From Caprella mutica (taxonomy: Eukaryota > Arthropoda > Malacostraca > Amphipoda > Caprellidae), in assembly GCA_947561585.1 (NCBI GenBank), contig CANNZV010001846.1, forward strand, positions 1 to 64,000: a DNA stretch of 64,000 nucleotides, in the 5' to 3' direction. The notes under the pieces are model-generated. The model saw only the letters and a program-made list of their open reading frames with translations, was not told where the DNA came from and did not search any database. A program made the position numbers and the translations under genes. Below are positions 1-11,400 of the stretch, piece by piece (position 1 is the stretch's first letter; each line of letters opens with the position of its first letter).

Positions 1-148
1 TGTTTCTTTCTCCAGCCTCATCAAACTCTGCCAGTTTCCTCTTTTTGTCCTCCTCACTGGTATAGCCTGAGTCTCTTTCACTGTCTGAAGAATCGTCATA
101 ATTCTGGAGTAGGCGCAAAGCACCATTTTCAATAGGCCTAGATGCCAT
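1..148 (-). CDS. 5' coding start of an unidentified acidic, serine-rich protein (runs off the left edge)
   Basis: On the minus strand an ATG at 148-146 in good context (GGAAAATGG) opens 49 codons without a stop up to the window edge. The peptide begins MASRPIENGAL. It carries an acidic Ser/Asp/Glu stretch (DDSSDSERDSGYTSEED, about residues 24-40) with several casein-kinase-2-like sites, followed by a basic KKRKL that could be a nuclear localisation signal. No domain is visible in the part present, so I do not name it. An acidic/basic N-terminus like this is common in nuclear RNA or chromatin factors, which is inference only. It has no stop or frameshift, unlike the transposon remnants around it. 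It points away from the PLA2 gene, with about 7.7 kb between them. The plus strand is also partly open here, so the strand choice rests on start context and composition. Confidence 0.55.
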   Translation of the reverse strand, partial: MASRPIENGALRLLQNYDDSSDSERDSGYTSEEDKKRKLAEFDEAGERN

Positions 149-230
149 TTTCCTCATTAACTAGTGTCTGCCAGCACAATCTAACCACCAGAAATGTTGC
201 GAGAAAGTAACTATTTACCACTGAAAATCA
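149..230 (-). promoter_or_regulatory. 5' leader and possible initiator of the left-edge gene
   Basis: Upstream of the ATG at 148 the minus strand reads TCAGT at 224-220, the arthropod initiator consensus, in the context TTTTCAGTGG. This would give a leader of about 75 bases. No TATA box is obvious. Weak evidence, because TCAGT is short. Confidence 0.25.
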
Positions 231-979
231 ACATGCAAAAAACAAAGGAGTTGAGATAGATGTTTCGAGGGTGCGTTATTCTTAACTTTATATGTAGGTA
301 TAGAAAGTCGCATTCATACTGTTTTTTTTTAACTTTATACTTAGGGTAAATTGGTAAGATTCGAATTATAGTATAGTTTCTTATTTTCGATCATATATTT
401 AAAAAATATATAATTTCTAACTCTTGTTTTCAATTAGCTACTCATGATACCTAACTACCCACAGTCTACAGATACCAATAATACCTATTAAAATAACGAG
501 TTAAAAGAGAAAATTAAAATAATAATTTTTTTTTTTTATAAAATATGGCTAATATTTCTAGTGTTTCTAGTGTTAAGCAAAATGTGAAACATCAGCGGTT
601 GTACAGTAATATTTAGTTGACAATCAAACAAATGGAGTACATTCTTTTTCTTCAGACTGAAAACTAGTAAGTCGGAAGTAGAATTGGTATTGTAGAGTTT
701 TGATTATAAAAATCTTTAAAAGGCTATAAATTGGAAAATATTCTATCAAATTTGATGGGGTTTGCAGATAAATGATGAAAAACATTAGTCTCGTTGATTA
801 AAGCAATAAAAATAATAGCTTGGAGATCGAGGACCTTTAATCAGTTTTGATGTGAGTCTCTGGAGCCGGGTGAAGTATATGATGGCCATTTATGGCAGAC
901 TATAAGTAAACGGAACCCACTCTACGGGGTAGTTTTGTTACCCAGGACTCTATATTCACTATAGAGGACTTCTATTGTA
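231..979. other. AT-rich intergenic sequence upstream of the left-edge gene
   Basis: No gene was seen. It contains a half copy of the palindromic MITE family called B here (343-470) and ends at the TA target site of the Tc1-like element. Confidence 0.5.
343..470 (+). repeat. MITE family B, left-half relic
   Basis: Starts AGGGTAAATTGG and contains TTTTCGATCATATATTTAAA, which is shared with the better copies at 26790, 31668 and 34380. The second inverted arm is missing, and the end contains a decayed form of the ATGATACCT core. Confidence 0.45.
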
Positions 980-2563
980 CAGTCCCCTCCAAATCTTTAA
1001 AGCCATGTTAGCTATGTCTTGAATACGTTATAGTATAAAATTGAACTTAAGTATAATTTTTACGTTTAATAACTTAGAATAGTCAACTATCAGGTAAATT
1101 GTATACTAAAATCACGTATCAGTTTTCACAGTAAAAATGCATCATTCAAAACTTTAACGCCATTACTCTTTTTTCCAGTTTTTCATTGTTTTTTACTAAT
1201 CAATCACAAAATTAGGCTTCCAGATTCCAAGTTATCAGTTATTTTGACATGCCTAAAGGAAAAAAACTCTCAGAATTTGAAAAAGGGCAAATTAATGCCA
1301 TCAGTAATGAAGGCCTGAGCCATCGTGAAATTGCCAAGAAACTTGGAATTATCAGAGCTCCTATAGACAATTATTTGAAGGATCCATCAAAATACAACTC
1401 TAAAAAGGCTGGAGGGCGCAATAAAGTTTTGTCTCCAAGAGATAAAAGGTTGATTTTAGGGCATCTACGGAAGAACAGAAGAGTGTCTATAACCTCAATC
1501 ATCGCTAAAAACTCAATTAAAGCCTCAAATTCAACTGTTTGAAGGCTTTTTTAGGAGAATAATATCTTGAGGAAGAAAATACAAGGAAGTCCACGACTTT
1601 CACCGCAGCATAAATTGACCCGTTTTGAGTTTACCCATAATCATCGAACCTGGGACAATGAATGAAAAAAATGTATTGTTCAGTGAAGAGGAAAGATTCA
1701 ACCTGGTTGGCCTTGTTGCCTACAAATACTTCTGGGCAGACAGAAATATCACAAAAAGTGTATATTCCCGAAGGCATAATGCTGTAGGAGGCGTTATGGT
1801 GTGGGGTGCAGTTTCAGCGACAGGGAAAAAGGAGCTTCAAGTCATGAACGGGCAATAAGATGCAAATTGGTACATTGAATTGCTTGACAAGCCTTGTCTT
1901 TTAGAAGAAGGTAACCAGTTATGTCAAGGAAAATTAAATTCATTTTCCAGAAAGATGGTGCAAAAATTCCACCGCCAAGAGCTCAATGGAATATTTTGAG
2001 GCAAGTGGGATTGAGATCTTATACGCTGGCCACCCAGAAGTCCGGATCTTAACCCAAACAAAAATGTCTGGGGATGGCTTTCGAATGAAATTTATAAAGA
2101 AGGCAACCAGTACAATACTGTAAATGATCTGAAGAAGGCTATTCTGGGTGCATGGGACAAACTTGATGATGATTATCTGAAAAAGTTGATTTCAAGCATG
2201 AAAAACCGCATTTTTGAAGTGAAACAAAAATGGTGGAGTTATACATTACTAAACCTGTTGTATATTGTTGTTCTTTGTTAATTATATTTGCTTTTAATAT
2301 TTATTTATGATAAATTGACAGAAATTTATCATGGCTTTAAAGTTTTGAACATGTATTTGCAAACAAATATTATTTCTATCAAATAATATTCCCAATTATT
2401 TTTGAAAAATATTTTATTTTTGTTTTACAGACTGTGAATTAGTTTCATAATATTAGAATTAGTATGTTTTTCAGTGAAAGTAATACATATTATTGAAACT
2501 TGGTGTTTCCCTGTCATTTAAAAAAAATTTTTAGAAGTGGCTTTAAAGTTTTGGTGGGCAGTG
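980..2563 (+). mobile_element. Tc1-like DNA transposon, inactive, with both inverted ends
   Basis: The left end (980, CAGTCCCCTCC...) and the right end read backwards (2563, CACTGCCCACC...) match at 22 of 26 positions and share CTTTAAAGCCA. Both are flanked by TA (978-979 and 2564-2565), the target duplication of Tc1/mariner elements. The length of 1584 bp is normal for the group. The internal transposase is broken. Confidence 0.85.
1249..2281 (+). pseudogene. Tc1-type transposase pseudogene
   Basis: The N-terminal piece (1249-1542) holds a helix-turn-helix (SHREIAKKLG) typical of Tc1 transposases. A second piece in another frame (from about 1640 to 1858) holds FSEEERFNL and VMVWGAVSATGKKEL, the conserved catalytic-domain blocks. 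A third region, about 1940-2281, carries FQKDGA and later WPPRSPDLNPNKNVW, then runs open to a TAA at 2279-2281. At least two frame changes and internal stops separate the pieces. Two of the three catalytic acidic positions are altered: the first Asp (usually FSDE) is Glu, and the final Glu (usually NPIEN) is Lys in NPNKN. The middle Asp is kept. The protein cannot be functional. Confidence 0.85.
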
Positions 2564-2565
2564 TA

Positions 2566-3459
2566 CCACTAACTCGCCCAGATCTTCTGTCAGTAAAATT
2601 CTAACGATATGATGGAAGATTTTTTGACACCTACAGTACTAGAAAAGTGAGCTTAACATGTGTCAAGATGGGTCAGCCACAAATTCTAAAGATCAGATTG
2701 GGACATTATCTGTGGTAACTCTCACTTTCCGAGTAGGTAGGTACTGTCAACTGTGACACTCCCGTAGTAAAAACGGCATAGGTACTATTGGCATGCACAC
2801 AGATTGCGACCACAGTTTGTTAATGAAAAGAATGAGTATATTATATAAATTCTTTATTATTCTAATACATGAGCATTCAATGTAACTACTTAACATGAAA
2901 AAATAAATTGAAACAAAGCAAATATTTCTAACTTGTCTTCTCTAACTAAAGCTACAAAATAAAAACACTTAGGTAGGTAGGTACACCAATATTCCAAACT
3001 TGCAGACTTCACTGTTTGAAATACTTACATAAACAATATATAAACGAAACATTAACTTCCCATGGATATTAACATATATTCTTTTATGACCGAACACCTA
3101 TGGTAAACTAATCTATGAATATTGTTTCAGTATTTTATGTACATACCTATCATGAATTGATAAAAAAATGATAAATCGATGAAATTAAATGTAAAAAATA
3201 TCATTTTTGTATCCAAAATTCACTTCTAGGTACAAAAAAGATGGATAATTCCTATTATACCATATATTTTCATCCTTGGTAAATGGTGTATAAAATAATT
3301 ATTTAGACATTTAAATTCAAAAGAAACTGTTAGTTCCATCCCATTACTTGTCTTTCAAACCTCGAGACATAATTACAAATATAAAAGTATATATAATATA
3401 CATATAATAATATATTGCAAATAATGCCCAGTTATAGTAATTTATATACTCTGATAAAT
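2566..3459. other. Intergenic sequence with no recognised feature
   Basis: AT-rich, stops in all frames, with short GTAGGTAGGTA runs. No gene or repeat structure was recognised. Confidence 0.4.
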
Positions 3460-3587
3460 AGGGTAAGTTACGAATTATCGGACAGTTCCACATTTTAGAT
3501 ATTTGAATTTTTTTTATTTAATTCGCATTTTAAATATTAGCTATATATTTTATTATATTATCTAAAAGGTGGAACTGTTCGATAAAT
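3460..3587 (+). repeat. MITE family B, two-armed copy
   Basis: Left arm AGGGTAAGTTACGAATTATC, then GGACAGTTCCACATTTTAGAT. The right arm is the inverse (TCTAAAAGGTGGAACTGTTC, then GATAAATC). It forms a hairpin of about 128 bp. The same arms recur at least six times in the window. Confidence 0.65.
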
Positions 3588-3845
3588 CAATTAATACATT
3601 AATAAATCTTCAACACAAATTTAATAATTATACTCCACTTAATTTGGGTTGAATTTCACATTGGATTATAATGATATATACGGAATGTTAAAATAATTAA
3701 TGTATCACCACAGCACACACTTAATAACAATAAACAAAATACTGTATGTAGAAAATGTTCTTAGTAAAGATTATGTAAATTTTGAAAACTTTTGCCTATG
3801 TATTCAAATCTAGAAAAATAATATACATATTGTGTGATATTTTTA

Positions 3846-4175
3846 TCTTCTATGGCCCCACCATAACTTTCCCTCCTAATCTTCTATGGCCCCACCATTA
3901 CTTCCCCCTTTTAATCTTCTATGGTCTCACCATAACTTCCCCCTCAATCTTCTATGGCCCCACCATAACTTTCCCTCCTAATCTTCTATGGCCCCACCAT
4001 AACTTCCCCCTCAATCTTCAATGGCCCCACCAATACTTTCCCTCCTAGTCTACTATGGCCCCACCATAACACCTACCCCCCCTAAATCTTCTATGGCCCC
4101 ACCATAACTTTCCCTCCTAATCTTCTATGGCCCCACCATAACATCCCCCTCTTAATCTTCTATGGCCCACCATTA
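3846..4175 (+). repeat. Minisatellite, about 34-bp unit, about 9-10 copies
   Basis: Imperfect units beginning TCTTCTATGGCCCCACCATA followed by a C/T-rich linker. The short open frame over it (3782-4048) is only the repeat being read through. The unit is clearly related to the array at 24553-24936. Confidence 0.9.
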
Positions 4176-4407
4176 CTAATAACGATTAATTCTTTTATGG
4201 CACAACTGAAATATTAACAAACAATGAATAGAAACAGAGGAAGTTAGAGGCTACTGTTTAGTACTCTGGAAATAGGTGTAACTTGTGTCAATTCCCACTT
4301 TCCGAGTACTGTGACGACACACACTCTGTGCCCACAGATTTGCGTAGAATGGATGCTGTGTGAATTTTAGTACATTTTATAGCATCTGAAGCATACAGTT
4401 CAATATA

Positions 4408-5218
4408 CAGGGTGACATACAAAAAAGTGTAACCAACTTTAAATTCGTATATTTCAACAACTGTTGAAGATAAAGTTTTCTTTCAAGTATCATTTTGTTA
4501 GTTGAACCCTTCTCCATCCACATGTGGAATTTTCATGAATTTTTATTTATTTTTGTGAATATAACAACGACTTAATTGATGAGTGGTGCAAATGGTCAGG
4601 AAACGGACAATGTAGTAAGTTCAACATTAAAAATATCGTTAGTAGACAAAATCCCCATTAATATAAACAAATTTATATCTAGGTTTTAAGAATATTCACA
4701 TAACTATTATTTTTATAAAATATTAACAATCTGGAGAAAATTATTAAAGTACAAAAATGGAGGCACAATTTTACATTTTAACAAGCTAGGGTCGTTCAGG
4801 TCGCAAAAGACAGTGCAATCTGAAGACAAAAATCAATTTTGTTCATCAAATTTAAACTTGTACCTTAATTTTTGCACTTAAACACTTTTCTCCAGATTGT
4901 CAATATTTTATAAAAGAAACCGTTATATGAATATTCTTAAAACCTAGAAATAAATCTGTTTTTATTGATAGGGATTTGGTGTACTAAAGATATTTTTAAT
5001 GTTTGAACTTACTTCATTGTCCGTTTTCTGACCATTTGCACCACCCATCAATTAAATTGTTTTTATATTCACAAAATAGAATAGAAATTAATGAAAATTT
5101 ATCTGTGGATGGAGAAGGGTTCAACAAACAGAAGGATATTTGAAATAAAACTTTACCTTCAATAGTTATTGAAATATGCAAATTTAAAGTTAGGTACACT
5201 TTTTCGTAGGCTATCCTG
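4408..5218. mobile_element. Foldback (long inverted repeat) element with TA target duplication
   Basis: The ends CAGGGTGACATACAAAAAAG and, inverted, CAGGATAGCCTACGAAAAAG are flanked by TA at 4406-4407 and 5219-5220. The two arms remain inversely similar for roughly 350 bp each. Examples are TCTGGAGAAAATTATTAAAG against its inverse near 4870-4895, and GGTCAGGAAACGGACAAT at about 4594 against its inverse near 5015. The centre is about 4770-4860. No coding capacity. The end sequence CAGGGTGAC resembles several other short elements here (11272, 34645, 41709, 41992). Confidence 0.8.
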
Positions 5219-6140
5219 TATAGTAAAATAATGGGTTATATTTGGATGAACAGTCGGGAAGTTAGGTCTTGAATTACGTCACACTAAATCTATAATATGT
5301 ACAGCATATTATATGATATGTACAATATATTATATGATATGTACAATATATTATATGATATGTACTATGACTTGATATGATATGTATTTACATACCAACA
5401 TTAGGTACAAGATTTTAATATCAATTTTAGATAAGTTAGTTAAAGTTTTAAACCTACCTAATTGTTTAATATTTTAAAAACTGAATGATTATTGTCATTA
5501 TTCAATTAATGAATCAATAATAATGTAAGTTAAATCTGTGGACTCTAAAAGTGTACGTTGTAAATTAGTAAAATTACCATAATATCACTTTATATAGTTA
5601 ATAACATTTTATCAATATACTCGGAATGATAAAATAGAATTATTTCATAATATAATTAATATTTCACATTTCATATCACTAATTAGGTAGGTAGGTACTA
5701 GTAGATAAATTATAAATGCTGATAAACTATGACTGATGAAATAAACAGCTATGACTTTTGAACATTGAGTATATGAATATATTCTTATTCTACAGAGTAT
5801 TATTTAAATACATGAAGTGAGTGAATTAAATACTTAATGGAGATTTAGTAACTCTTCTAATCTAACAGTGTTCATAAACTTTTAAGCTAGGTAGTTAAAT
5901 ATATTTCTAGCGTGAACGCAGCTAAACCTAAGACAAATCGAAGATAATTTATACCTAACATAGTGGCTACATGCATATCAATTACAAAGCACTAAAATAC
6001 TTCATCTATTCATTATATGAATATACTGACTAGTAATCGGAGTAAAATATCTTTTTAAGTGGAATAATATTATTAACCTTAGTATCTGTATTAAATTTGA
6101 AAAGAAAACGTAAAAGTTGCTGAGGTAGGAAGAAGAAGAG
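5219..6140. other. AT-rich intergenic sequence with a small TATGATATGTACAATATAT repeat
   Basis: Positions about 5295-5385 hold roughly four copies of a 27-bp unit built on ATATGATATGTAC. The rest is unique AT-rich DNA with no gene seen. Confidence 0.5.
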
Positions 6141-7018
6141 GCAGTCACTCTTTAGAAGAGTCACTCACAGGTGGCGCTGCAGTCACTCTTTAGAAGAGTC
6201 ACTCACAGGTGGTGCTGCAGTCACTCTTTAGAAGAGTCACTCACAGGTGGCGCTGTAGTCACTCTTTAGAAGAGTCACTCACAGGTGGCGCTGCAGTCAC
6301 TCTTTAGAAGAGTCACTCACAGGTGGCGCTGTAGTCACTCTTTAGAAGAGTCACTCACAGGTGGCGTTGCTGTCACTCTTTAGAAGAGTCACTCACAGGT
6401 GGCGCTGATGTCACTCTTTAGAAGAGTCATTCACAGGTGGCGATCTGCTGTCACTCTTCAGAAGAGTCACTCACATGTGGCGCTGTAGCCTGTAGTCACT
6501 CTTTAGAAGAGTCACTCACAGGTGGCGCTGTTATCACTCTTTAGAAGAGTCACTCACAGGTGGCGCTGCAGTCACTCTTTAGAAGAGTCACTCACAGGTG
6601 GCGCTGTAGTCACTCTTTAGAAGAGTCACTCACAGGTGGCGCTGTTATCACTCTTTAGAAGAGTCACTCACAGGTGGCGCTGCAGTCACTCTTTAGAAGA
6701 GTCATTCACAGGTGGCGATCTGCTGTCACTTTTTAGAAGATTCACTCACAGGTGGCGCTGATGTCACTCTTTAGAAGAGTCACTCACAGGTGGCGCTGAT
6801 GTCACTCTTTAGAAGAGTCACTCACAGGTGGTGCTGTAGTCACTCTTTAGAAGAGTCACTCACAGGTGGCGCTGCTGTCACTCTTTAGAAATGTCACTCA
6901 CAGGTGGCGCTGCAGTCACTCTTTAGAAGAGTCACTCACAGGTGGCGCAGCTCTCACTTTATAGAAGTCACTCACAGGTGGCGCAGCTGACACTTTTTAG
7001 AACTTTAGAAGAGTGACT
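6141..7018 (+). repeat. Minisatellite, 38-bp unit, about 23 copies
   Basis: Each unit contains GTCACTCTTTAGAAGAGTCA followed by CTCACAGGTGGCGCTG. The segment ACTCTT-TAG-AAGAGT is a perfect inverted repeat, so each unit can form a 6-bp hairpin. The last units lose regular spacing. Confidence 0.9.
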
Positions 7019-7896
7019 TCATAACAAGTGATGCTTTTTCTTTCATCATATTCATTAGACTCATTTTCCTGTAGGTTAAGTTGATGTTAGATGAGGATTA
7101 TAGATACTACCATTTAGTGTTATAAAAGCTCATGCAAAAACAGTAATTTGAACAAAAATTCGTTAATTTTGCCGTACCTAAACATTATTTTCCTATATTA
7201 GCAAACTAACACCTAACTGTTAAAATACTTAAAAAATAACATACCATGCAAAATAGTGTCATTGTAGTTCTAACTCTATTATCACAAAACAAACAAGCAT
7301 CATTAGCATTTGAATAAATAGTAAGAAAGAAAGAATAAATAATAAGTAGCTATTTACATGCAGGGATATTCAATACCTAGATGTGGTACCTAATTATTTA
7401 CAACTTTGCACACGATTTTCAATAATTAAAATAGTTTTGAGACTAAAGGCAATGTGAGAATTGAAAACAAAAAGATCTGGAAACAATGAAGAAAAGCCAT
7501 CGATCTTCAAATGGAAGGACAATGCAGTCTCCAAGTCACAGAAACAAAAAGATATCCTATAGGAACTATTTCATTACAGACTCATTGTGGCAACAATAGC
7601 CATTCTCTAAAAGAATTCATTAAAAGAGAACTGAAATAACTCAACTCAGCTCAACTTAGGCAGCTTTTTATAAATGTCAATAAACTTATTCGGAATAACA
7701 ACAATAGAATATTATTGAACAAATTAATTTGCAAAGCCTTATTCATTATATAATTACGCCATTTAGCGGTGAAAACGTCAATCTCCGTTTGTGCTTTTGT
7801 CACTTTTGTGTTCATAATACCAAATCTGTAGCAACGCCATCTAGGCGGTACAACTGACTATTTATCCATTTAACCCTAATTTATCAACGGTTTCAT
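7019..7896. other. Sequence between the 38-bp array and the end of the PLA2 gene
   Basis: AT-rich and without an open frame worth naming. Its right end is the presumed downstream flank of the PLA2 transcript. Confidence 0.4.
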
Positions 7897-7902
7897 TTTA
7901 TT
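7897..7902 (-). terminator. Candidate poly(A) signal AATAAA of the PLA2 gene
   Basis: AATAAA on the minus strand about 185 bp after the TGA stop at 8086-8088. No closer canonical hexamer was noticed. Inference from position only. Confidence 0.4.
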
Positions 7903-8085
7903 AAGATGCATAACTTATAGAATGTGTCCAAACAATGTAGGTATATGTATATGGTTAATATTATAAAATGATGGTGGACAAATTGTCCATGCATTACTAA
8001 GGCTAGGGCATTCAATTGGTGAAGTAAAGAGGAAATGGTGAGTAATATTAAGGGTGGTTTGCATTCCATCACAGGCAAATGAGAA

Positions 8086-8399
8086 TCAGAAGAAGTGCGA
8101 GTAGTCTGAAGAGATCAGGGTGTCGTAAGGGACTTCAGTGCGTGGGTAGTAACCCGTGGGGGGTCCATAACGACCCCTGGTGCGTCTATAGAAGCCCCTC
8201 GATCTTCGACGAGGAGCCTTGCTATAAGGTTTAAGTGCTCCAGTGACCAGATTCTGTCCATACCTCCAAGGGTTTGCTTTGCAGATTGCTTTGGGGCCAG
8301 GACAGGGTTGGTACTTCAGACACTCTGCAAAAGCTCTGTCACACTCGCACAGTTGCTGTCCGCATGACTTGGGGCCGTAGAATAAGGGGGAGGAGTTCA
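8086..8399 (-). CDS. Secreted phospholipase A2, exon 4 (C-terminal part and stop)
   Basis: The acceptor TTGCAG lies just before 8399, and the first two bases TG complete a Leu codon with the T left by exon 3. The exon encodes LNSSPLFYGPKSCGQQ, then CECDRAFAECL, the second long helix of PLA2 whose Asp supports the catalytic His. After the domain comes an unusual tail of about 50 residues rich in Arg, Tyr and Pro (RRRSRGFYRRTRGRYGPP), ending in HFF and TGA at 8088-8086. Six cysteines fit disulphides with exons 2 and 3. The basic tail is longer than in classical group I/II enzymes and could bind anionic surfaces, which is inference. Plus-strand frames over this exon are antisense shadows. Confidence 0.88.
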
Positions 8400-8706
8400 C
8401 TGCAAGGAGACATTACAGGTAAGAGATTCTATCATCTTAATTTAATATATATTTATTATGAATACTGGAGGTATGAATTATAATATTTTAATAATGACAT
8501 AATAGAGTAAGAATGGTGAAATTAACTATATTGTAGTGAAATCAATAAACACAATGAAATTCATAATCTTACTATCCATCATTCTTGATGGAGCCCCAGC
8601 TAGGGTTCTTTTTTAATTAGAGATAAGATTTATAAGGAGCATTGATATTTGATATCATTATAAGCTAACTAAAAACTCTATAACAAACTATTCATTCCAA
8701 ACTCAC

Positions 8707-8816
8707 AACAATAAGGGTTTCCACCATTACACTTCCAGTTGTAAGGAGCTAGGTACCATTGCACCCCTGAGCAGGAATAGGCTTCTTCGTAGCACCAATC
8801 GTGTGTTCTGCAGCAT
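8707..8816 (-). CDS. Secreted phospholipase A2, exon 3 (catalytic His-Asp helix)
   Basis: 110 bp between the acceptor TTTTCAG (ending at 8817) and the donor GTGAGT (8706-8701). With one base taken from exon 2 the frame is open throughout and reads KCCRTHDWCYEEAYSCSGV. CCxxHDxC is the PLA2 active-site signature: the His is the general base and the Asp binds calcium. The segment then continues with PYNWKCNGGNPYC, the region between the two disulphide-linked helices. It is too short to stand out as an open frame and was found by searching for the motif between exons 2 and 4. The phase fits on both sides. Confidence 0.88.
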
Positions 8817-9472
8817 CTGAAAAGCATAACACCAATGTAGAAAACATGTGAACTACATGGTAAAAAGAAAAGAAAGAATAGGGGGTTTCCACTAAAGCAA
8901 AGATAATAGGATTTGTGAATTAACCATGCATATTAAATTTTGATATCATAAACTTTAATGGTGAAAACAATTTTAATTTTTGAATAAAAAAGTTATAAAG
9001 TTTTGTTACTGGTCACAGTTCGTCCCCTTAGAAGGCCGATACGATCTCCATATTTAGATACTAAGGTTCATATATATATATCTATGTATGTATATTTATA
9101 ATGTCATAATTTATTTAAATGGTACCTATTCCTACCTGTCTACATATAACATACTAGTTATTAGAGATAGCTATCTATACCTATGATAAATAAATAAATA
9201 TATATTAGTGAAGAAAATCAATGTTTCCTAATTTGTGGTAAACCAATTATTTGGTTCATATAAAATAATAAGATCTATAACTTTTGATGGTATATAATAT
9301 TTTTGTTCTATTTTATATTTTGTCATGGTTTACAAGCTTGTGTAATTTGGGTGTTTGTATTTGATTTACTCATGTATTTAAAATATAAGTCTCCATCTAT
9401 GGTTATAGAAGTGGAAAGTGACGTTATTTTCCAGTACTCTGAGAGTGTTACATTTCTTTCCTCTCTACCTAC

Positions 9473-9677
9473 TTGTCTATCCCATCCACAACAGGCCCGT
9501 CCCCCAGGAAGCCACAGTAGCACCCATACCCCTTGTAGTCCAAAGGGTTGCACCGGGTGGCACAGGAGATCATGTTGTAGAGGTGCATCACAGAGCGTTT
9601 GCTGCGCCTGTGGTCACCACCCACATCACCACCCTCAGGAGTGCTAACTTCGGTAGAGTTGTAACTGGATGACAAAT
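9473..9677 (-). CDS. Secreted phospholipase A2, exon 2 (propeptide and calcium-binding loop)
   Basis: The acceptor TCTGTTTCAG ends at 9678 and the donor GTAGGT starts at 9472. The exon is 205 bp with two-base overhangs at both ends. It encodes a short hydrophilic propeptide with an N-glycosylation-type NST and the dibasic RRSKR, a furin-like cleavage site. The mature start would be SVMHLYNMISCATRC, followed by YGCYCGFLGDGPVVDGID. YGCYCGxxGxG is the calcium-binding loop of secreted PLA2. The usual second Gly pair is altered (FLGDG), as in several invertebrate members. The open frame continues upstream through the acceptor, but that part is intron. Confidence 0.87.
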
Positions 9678-10019
9678 CTGAAACAGATGAACATTTTAGA
9701 AACACTCTAACAAATTTGGATAATTCAGTAGAACTCTTCTATAATGAAATCCTGTATAGTGTATATTTCAACAGTCCTCTGAAATTTTGTATTAAAATAA
9801 TTAATTTCCATAATTTTCCGCGTTATATTTCTTATTACTCTTTTTTCCATTTTTCGTTAGTTAGGCGAATGTACACCGTGAAATAATAGACATTTTTCAC
9901 GGGCAATACTCTAGTTAGGCACAATGGACTTTGTTGCAACGTATTATTGAGGTAATACTGGCAAAGAATGAAAATAGTGTGAGAAATGTGACAGAGTTAT
10001 GACAGAGTTATATGACATG

Positions 10020-10292
10020 AGAACTCGTGCGAGTGAGTAAGTGAGTGAGAGTGAGTAAGTAAGTGAGGATGAGTGAGTGAGTGAGAGTAAGTGAGGATGA
10101 GTGAGTGAGTGAGAGTGAGTGAGTAAGTGAGAGAGAGTGAGTGAGAGTGAAAGTGAGTGAGTGAGTGAATGAGTAAGTGAGTGAGAGTGAGCGAGAGAGT
10201 GAGTGAGAGTGAGTGAGTGAGTGACAGTGAGTGAGTGAGAGTAAGTGAGTGAGTGAGTGAATGAGTAAGTGAGTGAGAGTGAGTGAGTGATT
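10020..10292 (+). repeat. GTGA-rich tetranucleotide microsatellite
   Basis: Imperfect (GTGA)n with GAGA and GTAA variants. The minus-strand open frame here (Leu-Thr-His-Ser repeats) is an artefact of the repeat. Confidence 0.92.
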
Positions 10293-11270
10293 ATTAGGTT
10301 TGTGACAATATGCTTTAAAAATCATAGATCCTGTAACCATTACAGACGGAGAGAAGCAAAGAGTATTGAATGGTTCTACATCAGCGGTATATAGCATTCG
10401 ATACCATTTCATTTAGATATATCAATATTAGATAGATAACCTTTTTAATAAAGAATATGTTTAACAAAAATAATTTTTCTATTGTTTTTTAAGTCAAATA
10501 TCATTTTGGAAAAACTTTAAGTTGTTCAAATCAGTGTGTGGCACAGCCTACATTTATTTCTACGCTTCCTATAGCTAGATTATGATTATACGGAACAAAT
10601 AAAAACATTATTCGATGTTTTTCTAATGTCCACCCAGAGGACAGTGGGTTTAGATCCATGATTTAAAAAGCATATTGTCACAACCCTAGTAATTAGTCTC
10701 ACTCACATTATTGTCATCCTTTCTATTGTTTTTTTATTATTTTTCTGTATCTTTGCAATGAATTTTTTATTTTGTTATAATATTATTACTGAAAATGTAT
10801 AACAATTCGCTAACTCGTTATTTATCCTATAATATAGATAACATTTTTTGTTTATATAATACATAAGTAAATAGATATAGATGAATATATTTAAAATACC
10901 TTGAACATCCAAATTACATTGAAGTTTATCCCATTTGTCAGTTATTTCCAGTGCCTATATTAGGTACTTGTGACCCGTGAGAAAATAAATGAAAATATTT
11001 GTAAAGTTTGATGATTTAAAACAGGAAAAAATGCAGAGAATGTTCATGATTAAATTGTAAAATATTTATTATTATATAATATTTATTCATATATGATTAA
11101 CGTTATTGTTTATATTTGAAATTTGTTCAATTAATTTGATAACATGTAACATTAAAATTACAATAATTATATAGCATAGAAGTATATGTACTGAACACAC
11201 ATCTTCATTGATACACTTTATGTGTATTACACTGTGTATTCTGTATGTTTAATACACAGTAAGTATCTAT
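10293..11270. other. Intronic AT-rich sequence, no feature recognised
   Basis: No gene, long repeat or inverted structure was seen. Confidence 0.4.
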
Positions 11271-11271
11271 A

Positions 11272-11400
11272 CAGGGTGACCCACAAAAATGTCCCGACTT
11301 TTTAATTGTTCATATCTCCGCTTTATATCAACATATTTTAATTTTCTTTTTCTACAGTGTAGAAAATTTTCTTTTCTTTTCGATTAATCAATTTTTTCAA
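11272..11400 (+). repeat. Single end of a CAGGGTGAC-type element
   Basis: TACAGGGTGACCCACAAAAA matches the ends at 34645 and 41709. No matching inverted partner was found nearby, so this is a truncated or solo end. The right limit is approximate. Confidence 0.4.

Noticed and set aside
3782..4048. 88-codon frame
   Set aside because: Read-through of the 34-bp array with Pro/Trp/His repeats.
9303..9672. Plus-strand frames of 84-114 codons opposite PLA2 exon 2
   Set aside because: Antisense shadows of the PLA2 exon. The minus strand has the conserved motif, splice sites and phase.
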